64,000 nt of DNA, from contig NC_086259.1 in the NCBI RefSeq assembly GCF_021018805.1, positions 12,181,001 to 12,245,000 of the forward strand, written 5' to 3'. The DNA is from Prinia subflava. Its lineage: Eukaryota > Chordata > Aves > Passeriformes > Cisticolidae. The notes under the pieces were generated by a model that searched no databases, was not told the DNA's origin, and saw only the letters and a list, made by a program, of their open reading frames with translations. The first letter of the stretch is position 1. Each line of letters starts with the position of its first letter. The translations under genes and the position numbers were made by a program. Of the stretch, positions 37,484-48,500 are shown in pieces.

Positions 37484-37999
37484 GAATAGAATCATAGAAT
37501 CATTTAGGTTTGAAAAGACCTCCAAGATGATTGAGTCCAAGCTTTGACTGATCACCATTTTGTCAACCCAGAGAGAGCACTGAGCGCCATGTCAGTCATT
37601 CCTTGGACACCTCCGGGAATGGCGACTCCACATTTCCCTGGGCAGCCCCTTCCAATGCCTGACAACCCTTTCCATGAAGAGATTTTTCCCGATGTCCTGG
37701 CAACCCGAACCTCTCCTGGCATAGCTGAATACCACGTCCTCTCATGCTGTTGCTAATTGGCTGCGAGAAGAGGCCGATCCCCACCTGGCTACACCCTCCT
37801 TTCTGGGAGTTATAGAAACGGGATAAAGTCACCCTGAGCCTCCTCCTCTCAGGCTAAACATGCCCAGCTCCCTCAGCCACCCTCACAGGACCTGTGCTCC
37901 AGACCCTTCACCAGTTCTGTTGCTGTTCCCCGGACATGCTCCAGCACCTCAATGTCTTTCTTGAAGTGAGGGACCCAGAACTGGACACAGGACTCAAGT
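37484..37999 (-). mobile_element. CR1 LINE 3' fragment, minus strand, about 515 bp
   Basis: Begins with the reversed CR1 tail (agaatcatagaatcattta), then gaaaagacctccaagatga, gactccacatttccctgggc, ttccaatgcctgacaaccct and gaagagatttttcccgatgt. It ends with ccagcacctcaatgtctttc and a gacccagaactggacacagg-type segment, all standard CR1 3'-region phrases. It is a 5'-truncated copy with no intact reverse transcriptase. The open frames across it are remnants. Confidence 0.92.
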
Positions 38000-38389
38000 A
38001 TTAAGTAGACTCAAGTATTACAGTTTCTATACTGCCATCTCCTGCAGGGAACAGATGCTTATGCTGCAAGAACAACTTAAATTCTATAAATAAATAAAAT
38101 AATTTTATTTTGACCTTCTTTTGTCTTTCCACCTTAGCGCAAGGCAAAACTATAGACTGTGGTATGTTATTGTGCAGGCCGAGCATCCTGAAGCTTCTGT
38201 GATCTTCCTGCTGACTGCTGGCCTCCCTCCATTGATGACATACATTGCTAAGGAATATTTGAACTAGTTTCCTTATAGTTAAAAACTTTTAGATGCGAAT
38301 CTCACAAAATACGAGACTGGGAAGACCCTATTCCATGCTTTAAAATTCTTTTTGGAACTGGTTTCGGAGGAGAGTTCCCCACAGTTGTA

Positions 38390-38635
38390 CAGCCTTGATG
38401 CAGAAGTACAGCTCTAGTGAGCAGAAAGTGAAGTGCTTGAGGAAGTGCCACAGTGCAAGCCAGGGTGGCTGGGCAGTGGGACAGGCTCCCGAAGGAAGTG
38501 GTCACAGCACCAGACTGCCAGAGTTCAAGGAGTGCTTGGACAAGGTTCTCAGACACCTGGTGGGATTCGGGGTGTCCTGTGCAGGCCCGGGAGCTGGGGG
38601 ATCCTTCCAGCTCAGTATTCTGTGCTTCTGCGTGT
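38390..38635 (+). mobile_element. CR1 LINE 3' fragment, plus strand
   Basis: Carries CR1 phrases in forward orientation: gggacaggctcccgaaggaa, gtggtcacagcaccagactg, cagagttcaaggagtgcttg, ggggtgtcctgtgcaggccc and ccttccagctcagtattctg. It ends in a degenerate ATTCTGTGCTTCTG tail. It lies about 0.8 kb before the NFATC3 start codon and is opposed to the CR1 copy at 37484-37999. Its 5' edge is approximate. Confidence 0.85.
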
Positions 38636-38869
38636 GCTTGATTGCCACTGTTCCCACTGAGCCGGAAGGCAAGTAGCTAACAGTCCCGGAGCCAGCATTT
38701 GTTACCCAAGCGACATTCCTCGGCTTACGCCATCCTACCTAATTATTCGAGTCATTAGTTGGTGCCAAGAGCACCGCCTATTTACATGAGGTGTTTTAGA
38801 AAGTAACGCTGCGCACGCCGCAAGGGAATCCTGCTCCTGTGCTCTGACGTGGGGCCGTCTGCGCTTTGC

Positions 38870-38930
38870 GGGACCGGGACCGGGACCGGGACCGGGACCG
38901 GGCTCGGCTCGGCTCGGCTCGGCTCGGCTC
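38870..38930 (+). repeat. Compound repeat (GGGACC)5 then (GGCTC)6
   Basis: Five perfect GGGACC hexamers at 38870-38899, one extra G, and six perfect GGCTC pentamers at 38901-38930. The hexamer part gives runs of GGG spaced by three bases, a canonical intramolecular G-quadruplex pattern on the + strand. It lies about 540 bases before the NFATC3 start codon. Confidence 0.97.
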
Positions 38931-39150
38931 GGCGCGGGGCGGGCGCTGCTCGGCGGCGGCGGGGTCGACACGTGGCAGCGCGCCCCGCGCGCGGCCCCGC
39001 CCCCCGCGCGCCGCTGGCCGCGCCCGATTGGGCGCCGACCGCCGACTACAACTCCCGGCAGGCCCCGCGGCGCGGGAGGGCGGGGCGAGGCCGCCTCCCT
39101 CCCAGTCCCGCGGTGGCACGGGCCGCGGTCACGGGGAGCTGTCGGTGATG

Positions 39151-39158
39151 TGACGTCA
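39151..39158. promoter_or_regulatory. NFATC3: Consensus cAMP response element TGACGTCA
   Basis: A perfect 8-bp CREB/ATF palindrome inside the CpG island, about 310 bases upstream of the start codon. This is a typical position for a functional CRE. Occupancy is inferred and not visible. Confidence 0.75.
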
Positions 39159-39182
39159 CCGCGGGAGGGACGGGCGGACGGG

Positions 39183-39242
39183 GAGGGCGGGCCGGGGCGG
39201 GCCGGGGCGGGGGGCGCTGCCCGGGGCGCGGCGCGGGGGCGG
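39183..39242 (+). promoter_or_regulatory. NFATC3: Cluster of GC boxes (Sp/KLF sites)
   Basis: Repeated GGGCGGG and GGGGCGGG words, including two tandem copies of gccggggcgg at 39191-39210 and a further gggggcggg at 39234-39242. These are typical of TATA-less CpG-island promoters. Confidence 0.75.
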
Positions 39243-39375
39243 GTCCAGCCGCAGCCCGGAGTCGGCGCCCGCCCCCCCCGAGTGACAGAAGCGCCCGGGC
39301 ACCGGAGCTCGCGCTGGGGCCGCAGCCGCCGCTCGCACCGCCGCCCCCCCTCCGGCCCCTCCGCCGCCCGGTGTT

Positions 39376-39390
39376 ATGCGGCGGCCCTGA
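39376..39390 (+). promoter_or_regulatory. NFATC3: Four-codon upstream ORF (MRRP) in NFATC3 leader
   Basis: ATG CGG CGG CCC TGA. It has a purine (G) at position -3 and ends 78 bases before the main start, leaving room for re-initiation. It counts only if transcription starts upstream of 39376. Confidence 0.55.
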
Positions 39391-39468
39391 GGGGCGAGCG
39401 CAGCCCGGCAGGACCCGGCGCGGCCCTGAGGGGCGACGGGGTCTCGCTGCGCCTCGCCGGCCAAACCC

Positions 39469-39568
39469 ATGACTACGGCAAACTGCGGCGCCACCGACGA
39501 GTTCGACTTCAGGCTGATCTTCGGCGAGGACGGGCAGCCCGGCCCCGGGCCGCCGCTGGGGCCCGCAG
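39469..39568 (+). CDS. NFATC3: NFATC3 coding exon 1 with start codon
   Basis: Encodes [20 protein letters not shown], then [13 protein letters not shown] and the first base of an Asp codon (33 residues plus one base). MTTANCGA is the exact NFATC3 N-terminus, which decides the start. The start context is weak by Kozak rules (C at -3, A at +4). The donor is GTGTGC, not the strong GTAAGT or GTGAGT type, but its phase matches exon 2. Confidence 0.95.
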
Positions 39569-42500
39569 GTGTGCCCCGGGGCCGGGGGGGGGTCGGTCGG
39601 GTTCCTGTTTTCCTTCGAACGAGGCGGGGAGGGCAGCGGGGGCTGCGCCGGCCCCGCCGCTGCGGGAGGCGGCAGCCCGGGGGGAGCGGCGCCGTCCGTC
39701 CGTCCCTCAGGCCGCGGCCGCTTCCCGGCGCCGCTCCCGTTCCTCCCGCGGGACGCGGGGGCTCGGGGGGCGATGGGCCGGCCCGGCCGGGCCTCTCCGC
39801 GCCGTAACAACTTTCTTTGGGAAAAGAAACCCAAGAGCTCGCGTCGTGCGGGAGGAGCCGCCCCGGGCGCGGTGGCTCCGGCGGGGAAAAGGCCCCGGGT
39901 TGGATGTGGTGGCCCCACGCCCCCCGAGCCCGGGGAGCGCCTTGAGGCCGGTGAGGGACAGGGCAGAGAGGGGCAAAGCGTTAACGGGGCCGGCCCGGAG
40001 CAGTGTTCGGGCACTTGCGATGAAAAGTTTCAGCCGAAGTGTTCCCCGTATATAGAACATCCCAGTCACTCCAGTGTGTTCTGCAGACTTTGTGTACGTG
40101 TGGGTGGGCGAGCACCGCGTGTCGAGATGTGACGGCTCTTTGGGTCCGTGTGTACAGATGCACGCATACATCTCACAGTGCTTCCATTTTACTTTCCTTT
40201 GTAGTTTTGGAGCCTGAAAATCCTGTTTTAAAATGCTCGTATTTCTTGAAACTGCAGAAAACAAAGTATTCCCTGTGAATTGTGTTGTGAAGAATCAATA
40301 AGGAACAGCTGTGCCTTGTTTAGCTGTACCAGAGTTTGATGGCTGCGTGGTTTATTTTCTAACCTACTTGAAATAAGTTTTAATTGGTAATGGGCTGTCT
40401 TATGTCTAAGTGTTAGATGATAAGATAGCTCTGAAACATGACTGTATCCAATCTAAATGATGCAGCCATGTTGTTTAGTTCTCTGACTCGGTTGTCTGCC
40501 TAAGTTAATTAGAAAAAAAATTGTTTGATGCAGTCTATGTGCAAGCACTCAGAGTTAACTTCTTAGAAAATCCCTAACTTTCTTGATGCTCAGATTGAAT
40601 TTGCAGATTTGTTCAGATAAGGGAATACTTTCTTTGCCTATTTTCCATCTCGGTGCAATAGCAGATGGTGTGTTTGGTGAAGAGGGCCTGAATTCTGCAA
40701 GCTGGATAAATGCATTACAGTACCGTATGAAAACAATGGAAAATGTGAACAAATGACAACATAAATAATTTTGACGCCTCCATTTCTTTTACTTTGACAT
40801 TAAACTGGTTGTCTAAACTGTGTTCCTTTGTCCTTTGATGATAGATGAGAATGAGAGAACAAGTTCCTGAGAAAACTGGAAATACTAGTATGGTATCAAC
40901 TCACTGTTATGATATTCGTATTTGAGTAGCATTCCTTAATAATGGAAGTTCAGATGTTACTCTGAATACAGAGAATTTTCTGTCCTTGATAAGTCAAAAC
41001 TATTCTTATGTCAAATTTTAAAATACTGATATTTGGACCATGAACTAGTTTGTTTGCAGTAGCACTCAGTAAGAAATCCTGCATCTGCAACTCCAGTAAT
41101 TTTACTGTTTTGTAGAATTCTGGGGATGATCTCGCCTGCTGTGCACAGATGTGGCCTTCAGGGAAAAGAGTTAAAGTAGGACTCTGCCTTCATGTATTCT
41201 GTTAAAAGTATTTCCAGAGCTCATCTGCTAATTCTGGCCATGTATTTTACACATGAAAAATTAGAATTTATATGAGACGTCCCATACTGGAAATATATTT
41301 TTTCCCTTACCCTTCTTCCAAATATATTAGATGAACAAATAAAAAAGTTCTTAGATCTCCTTAAAGCATCTATTTCATAATCCCATATCACTTCCTTCAG
41401 TGGTGGTGTTCGTTGTGCTGCAAAGTGAGCATAAGGGTATTTTTTTTTCAAATGTATGCTAATAATAAAACATGTAGGTCACAGGGAAAGTTGCTTAATT
41501 TGAAATAAATAATACTAAAATTACTAAGTTTTCCACGCTCATGGAGAACACCTAAAAACACATTCTGATCCTTCATGCTTTGTCTCTAGAAGTTTGAGAC
41601 TGGCATTCTGATGAAAGAAGTGTCTGGTACTAAGTTCTTGTGCAAATAATATGGAAATCTATGTTAATGGTGTCTTTTATACTGAGACTAATGTGAGGAT
41701 TTTATTCTTTTATATATGTACACATGTAAGTATATACAGTTACATGTTTATATTTAACTGCATTTGTAATCAAAAGCAAGGAAAAATGAGGTATTCTTTC
41801 ATTTCCTTGAAATACTTTTGATAGCTGAACTACTAAGACAGTGCTAGTGCCAGGCAGTAGATTACCCTTTTTATGATATTAAAAGAACAGTAAGAGAAGT
41901 TAAATCAGCTGGGATCTTTAGTTATTACAGAACAATTTCAGTGGGTTGCAGGATAGCAGGTCTAACAGTCATAGGTTTGTGCTAAGTAGCAGGACTTGAG
42001 ACCTCTGTTCTGCATTAGTGCTTGTTATTAGTGCTTGATCTGAAAGTTGTAGTTCCTGCTGCAGAGGAGAATGCATGAAAGGTGGTGTGAAGATGCTTGA
42101 AATCCCTAGTGTAAGTCTGCAATCTTTGCAGCACACTTGGATTGAAATTAAAGGGGTAACCCATTTCTGGTAGTTCTTGAGTGGAGGTAAAAAATTGTTC
42201 AGGTAATTGTTAAATTAAAGACTCTCAAAAGCTCCTCAGCTGCTTTCAAGTGGATGTTAGGTAGTGAGCACCTTCTGCAAACTCTTGCCTTCTGTTTCTC
42301 TGATTGTTCAGTGTCCTTGTCCCAAAGAACAAAGAAATTGTCACTTTGGTTTTGCAATGTTTTGAAAGTGTTTGCTACAGTTCTAGTACTGGTTAGGTTC
42401 ATCTTTTTATGACCAAGAAGTTCCAGCCTCCGGTGCCCAAAGGTGATGCTCTAGATCACTCTGAAGTGAACCAAACCTCCTCGGTATGCTCTGTGTTGTA

Positions 42501-45500
42501 AAACTTTGGTTGTTGCAGTAGCATCCGATTGCATCATGCGACCTTGTATCAGCTGCATTTGAAATGTCTAAGTCAGCTTGTGCATTTCAGTGTGTTCAGG
42601 TCCTCCAGAGTCTGCTGAAAGAGACGGGCACTGTCAGTGGCAGTGCTTGATGTGCCACCTGGCTTGGTCTTCTTGGTGAAGAGACCTTTGGAATGTCATA
42701 TGTGACACTTGGGTAATTGAATTAGCTTGAATGCTTTTGTAATGATGCCCCAATTCCCTTCACCACCACCAGTTTTGCAATACTATTCAGTATAATTTTG
42801 GGGAATTCATCTAGAATTTATTAAACAATTAAACTGCATAGAGTTTTTCACACTGCTGAGGATGTTATTGTTTTTAAATGCCAAATTTCTCAAAATGGAA
42901 GTAAATAGGAGTTGCTATGATATTTTCTGAAATTTTAGTTTAGGGGTTCATCTTCTCTTTTAAGGAGTAAGTCTTCACAAGGTAAAAGCTGTACTTGGAG
43001 TATATAGTACTAAGCTGGGAATTAGGGATCTTGTAAGGTTCTGTGTCATACAAAACTATTTCTTATTGGTTTGTGAAATCAGGACTAACTTAAAATTAGA
43101 GGCTGCAAACTGTTCAGTATTCAGAAAATCAATTACAGATGAGTTATTGATGTTGCTGTTCAGCATCCTGTCTAAAATGTTCCTGTTATTTCTGATTAAG
43201 TATTCTAAGAGCTAAGATGGGCTAATGTTTTGTTACCCAGTGAAACAGTAATATTTGAGTTTCACCCTAACTTCCACCTTTTATTCTTGGGTTATGAAGT
43301 AGAGAAGGAGAAATTAATATTTCCATGTAAATAATCTTCTCTGGTTGATTTTGTTTATTTGCTTTCCCACAATATCAGTGCTTTCTTTAAAAGAACTGAT
43401 CAAACTACCCTCCTTGGACTTCAGGTTCATAGTATTTATTTTATTTTCTTGGAAACGGTGAAACAAGCTGAGAGAGATTGTTCATATTTCCTGTGACTTA
43501 ACATTTAGTTAAGTAATACTATTCAGTAATCATATTACAAATGAATCTTACAATGTCTCTTACTTTTCCTCTGAAGAATATAAAAGACATCCCAGTTCTG
43601 TGATGAACTTAGTGACAGTTCAAAACATCTTTGTGAACTGCAGCTTCATTCTGCATAAGGACTCTGTATCTGGATTTGGCTCTTTCATTGAGTTGCAAAC
43701 TTTTGCTCCTGTTCTCCACAGAGATTTTTTTTTCTGTTAGCTTAGAGCTGGTAGGTTATTAGTTTGTCACTGGATATCATGACTGAAATACACATTTTCT
43801 ACAGTGGTGTCAGAGTAATGCCTGATCTTTTCTTTTTGAAAATTTTGTGTCAGACCTTTCTCTGTGAGTATCCACAAGCTGCTTGGGCTGCTCAGCAGTT
43901 GTCTCCTGCCCACATACCAAGTATTTTGAAGTGACGATGGGTGCTGGATTTTCCCTCAGCTAGGCAGGGTTCTCTTGTAGTGAAAACTGGCACTATATAT
44001 GTGTTACTTCATTTAGATATGTCATGGAAGTCTTCAAACCACTGATTTGTACCGAAACACCACCACAGTACCAGTCTTATAGCTTTGCCTTCATCATTAA
44101 TATATAAAGTATCCTCTTTCCATCCCTAAATGTGTATTCATGACTGGTATTGCTGTCAGGGATTGTTGGTAGAGAGTAGAAAACAGGCAAAGCTGTTGAC
44201 TTTGAGTTTGCAGTGTTGTTGCATGCTTTTTGTTCTTTTCCCCAAGGACGTGATTAAGGTAAATAATCTTAAGAAGGTCAAGTTGTGGTAGGAAAAAGAG
44301 AGTAGTCTTATAATCAGATTGAGTGGAAAATTAAGGGCTGGATGCTGGCAGTAGGTGTGAACTTGAGGGGTGAGTTGACTGAGGATTGCTCTTGGTGAAA
44401 TTTGGTTTTGTGTTCAAAAGAGCTGGTCCAGAACTGTTGCAAAGTTTGCTGTCCTTAGCTGAGTAAGGGGAGCTTGAGACATCTTTTGAAGTCTTTTTAC
44501 CAGGCTACCTCGTCCACCTGTGTGGTTCACTTGAAGTTTTGTTATTATTTAAAATATTTTGATTCTGTTTAGATTTGATTGTCTATATAAATGGGTAGGA
44601 AAGAAAGTCTTTGCACAAGATGGTAGCTGTGGTTAATACGTATAATTTGAGCCATCCATATAAATACAGCTGTCTGTGCTGGTCTGTTAACATTTGCTGT
44701 ACAAAAGAGTGCTCATGTGGGTTAAGAATAGGATCAGCTGGTGCTACTTTAACAAAGGAATGAATGGATAAGTTACTTGAATCCATTTTTTTTCTCTCTT
44801 AGGCATAAATGACACTTTCTAACAGAAATATTTGTTTATTTATTAAATAACTGCGTATTAAATACATTGTGATAAACTACCACTTGCAGGAAATTGAGCT
44901 ACTATCATTTTATTTTACAAGCCAGTGGATGCTGGTGTCTGCATGTAAAACATTGACACACAGGGACACAATGCAAATCAGTCATATAGGCTGTGGTTAT
45001 ATAATCTGCTGGTAGGGGGGAGGGGGGAAAACCAAACAGCTGCATCTGACCAAAAACAGAGGGTCTTGTGACTTCAGGAGAGCTTAGAGAACACTGAGGA
45101 AGAACCAGAGGAGAATGTGTACTAAAGGGGTATCAGTGGAGTAAAAAAATGCCTGGCAATTGAGAGTAAGAGATTAAGATGGTAATCCTAGCAAGCTGAC
45201 ACGTTTGAGAATGTTGGGATTTTTCACAGTATTCTGGAGAAATGAAATCTTGCCTATTTGAATGAAACTTGACCAGGATGAGACTATTCAGGGAAAATAA
45301 CAATCTTTTGTATGGTGTTCCTAAGCAGTTGTAGTTGCAGCTAATCTAATTTAATAAATTTTCTCTTTTGGCAGTATGGTTCTTTGATCACTACGTAGTG
45401 CAGTGAGAGTCACTAGGTAGTGAGTGACTGTGTATTGCAGGGATTTGAAAAAGGTCCCCGGTTTTACAAAATGTTCTTATTTTGTTTGTGAATTCATAGT

Positions 45501-48500
45501 TGCACATCACTCTCTGTCCCCTTTCCTCCCAGTTGAATTGTAGTCAGAGTGTAAATGAAAACAAATCCTGAGGTTTGGGATGTGAGAGATGGTCAGGGTG
45601 CAAAAGTATTTGGTCTAGTGCTTTTGTCTTACATGTTTCTGAAGATTAGAAACAAGCTCGCTCTTTCTCAAAGTGAAAAGTTGCCCCCTGCTGAAAACAC
45701 GCCGGTGCCGTTCCTTTGGTCTGTGTTGTCCAGCTGGAAGCAGTTTGTCAGATGCCACCTGAAGTGCAGCCAGCTCAGTAATGTTGCTGTGAATGAGAGA
45801 GAATAAATTCGAGTAGATGGGGCCTGGGTCAATAGTAAGCAGCAGTTTGGCTGTTCACAGCAATAACGTAAATATGGGAGTTGTTGCCTCAAGCTGCCCT
45901 GGTGGGCCAGGGAAGTACGTGGAGCAGACTTGGCAGTGAGCCCAGCCAGTAGAACAACATCCAAGTCCCTGCATTTGTCCAGGCATGCCATGTGGGTTCG
46001 AATGACAGTGGAATTTAAGATGAGTGAAATGATCAGTAAGGCTAAGTAAAACTGCAAGGCAGGAGCGAGTTTATTAAGAAGCCAGTATTCTCTTCTACCT
46101 TTGGTACACCCATCTGTGAGTGTTCCTGTGAAATACTGGCAGAAGAGAACATTAAAAAATCATAGAACTATTCAAAGTCATTCAGGGAAGATGAATTTGA
46201 ATCTGAAGCACTGCAGGTCTGGTGGAAGGAGAGAAGAATAAACTTTCTGGGGATCTGACTACAAAACCATGATCTTTCAGTAATAAAGTAATGAAAATAA
46301 AATTCTGTATGTGGTTCAATTTGGTGTTGTGTGGTGGTTTTGGTGTTGTTTTTTTTTAAAGCAGAAACAAAAACTTCATTTGAGGTTGCATGAAAGATGT
46401 TTGTAGGTAAAAACATGAGCAAGTATTTAAAGCTAATTTATTAATACCAGAAATGTAGAATCTTATTATTTATATTAATATTTAGCTAATTAGGAATTGC
46501 ATGCTTAGAAATGGTTTCTCAGGCTGCACTTTGAAGATTAGTCATCACCTCTAAAAATGAGAAATTTTTAATACAGAAAAAATTCTTGAATGGAATTGAA
46601 TATTTTTGGTGTTTTTTGGGTTTTTTTAGCAGGTTGGTGGAGAGGGTTAATGAGTCTTCATGTTTTAGTGGCTGCTAACACTGCTTTTTTGGGAACAAAT
46701 GCTGTGAGAAATGTTTTTTTAATCCCATGTTTTAATTTTTTAATAGTTTTGGAAAAAATGGAAGGGCAACTTACCCATACTTTCCGAGAAACAGCATTTG
46801 CTCTGTGCTAGAGAGGGAATGAAATTGTGACTGATTGTAGTTGGGCCAGGGCAGAAACTGTCACCTTTTAACTAAGATTGTTTTAGAGAGTAGCCTTCTG
46901 TATCTTCATAGCCAAAATGAAAGTGTGACAAAATGACAAACTGCTAATCCAGTCATGTTGCATTTATTAACTGTTAGTGACAATGATTCATTGCTTTGCT
47001 GGCTGCATAATGGCCTGTAATAATATCTGCAGTGATGTATAGCTACTCATGTGTATCTTTAGATGCTTTCTAGAAGTTGTTCCCTAAGTCAAGGACATGG
47101 TGATGAGGAGATTCAGTAACTGATTACAAAAGGCTTCAACAGTGTCATTTGGGAGAACTGTAATCAAACAACAAGGCCATAAGGAAGTACATGGTTTAAT
47201 CCAAAGAACTACTTAGAAAATCCGTCAACATTTTGGTTTTTGCATAGCTTCTTTAAATTGCGTAAGTCTCTGTATTTCATCAGTGTAGTTTGTCGAGTTT
47301 AGTCTTTTGAGAGCAAACGCTGCTGTCCTTCAAATTGCCAAGCTTTTTGTGTCAGGGGCAGGAGGTGAGGGTGATGTGCAGTATGTGGTGATACCTCCAC
47401 TCCTGCTGGGATAAACACGAGCCATTTAGGACTCTAGGAGGAGATACAGAGTTACACATGGCACAGTCACATGGCATGCAGATGTCACCATCTATATTTT
47501 GGGGTGTCATTCTGAACTTTGCTGAAGAAATGCTATTTGTGCTCAGCTTCAACATCTTCTTTTTCATTTGGCTGATTTGTGTTTCTGCCTTTTACTGTAT
47601 CAATCTAGCAAAGGGAATTCAAGGTGTTTCTGACTCTACATTCCTGTGAGCAGATGGGAAAAGAAGGCACTTTCAGATTGTTGTTCTGGCTCATTACAGT
47701 TCTCTAATGTACACAGCCTTTGAGTTCAATGCACTTCAAGTCCACATTTAAGCTGCATTATAAAATATTGGTGAAAAAGCTGTAATAATTTATGGTTTGA
47801 AATACTGAGTTAACTATATGGTAGGACTGCCTGCTGTGGAATGGTTTGCCCTCTGTCATGCAGGCCAGCTGCAGTACAGTGTAATTTGGCCGAGGTGTGA
47901 AGAGTTCCCAAACGAGTTTGTTCAGATATTATCGATACCAGTTCTCAATCTCTGTGTTGTGCTCTGATAATCAGAAAGGGGATCCCCCATTTCAGTCTCC
48001 CCTCCACTGTGAAACTGCTCCCCGCTCACACATCTTGCCTTGGCTTACTGCCCTCCTTTTCTATCAGTTTTCACAAAGACCCTGGTCTGTGTCACCATAC
48101 TCTCCTGTAAGCTAAAACAGACATTTTCCTGCACACTTCTGTCTGTTGTCTTTGATACGGCCCTACTTACACCTGATCTTGGAATCTTGGCTTCTGCTCA
48201 GTGCTTGCTTGGGGACTGGAGCAGTGAACTGGCAGTGTCTCTGTATAAGAGCAGCAGGTTCGTGAGCAAGGTCGTGTTAGGAGTAATTTGGTGGTAAAGG
48301 CACCCAGGTAGGTGAATTAGGTGAGGATTTCAGTTCATTCTGTTTGAATAACTGGAGAGCATTTTCATGGAGTTGGTTTTGCCCCCATAAAGGAAGAACT
48401 GCGAATGGTAAATTGACCCACAATAGCAAGAGTCTAGGCAAGCCTGGCCTGCTGGCAATTACAGCATAATTAATTCCTGTGTTCCCTTCACTCAGTATTT

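Larger units (their letters stand above)
38820..39970 (+). promoter_or_regulatory. NFATC3: NFATC3 CpG-island promoter
   Basis: An abrupt change from AT-rich DNA to very GC- and CpG-rich DNA, spanning the NFATC3 first exon and start codon. It contains a compound G-rich repeat (38870-38930), a perfect CRE (39151-39158), clustered GC boxes (39183-39242) and no obvious TATA box. The transcription start cannot be fixed from sequence. It most likely lies between about 39160 and 39370. Confidence 0.9.

Noticed and set aside
39148..39153. ATG-TGA minimal uORF overlapping the CRE
   Set aside because: It probably lies upstream of the transcription start, and two codons with no spacing evidence are not enough.
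39046..40014. 322-codon open frame on the minus strand over the NFATC3 promoter
   Set aside because: It lies in a CpG island where stop codons are rare. The translation is Pro/Gly/Arg/Ala low-complexity with no domain, and it overlaps NFATC3 exon 1.
39150..40055. 301-codon + frame overlapping the NFATC3 start
   Set aside because: It begins with GTG rather than ATG, has low-complexity GC-driven composition, and runs through the NFATC3 exon 1 donor into the intron.
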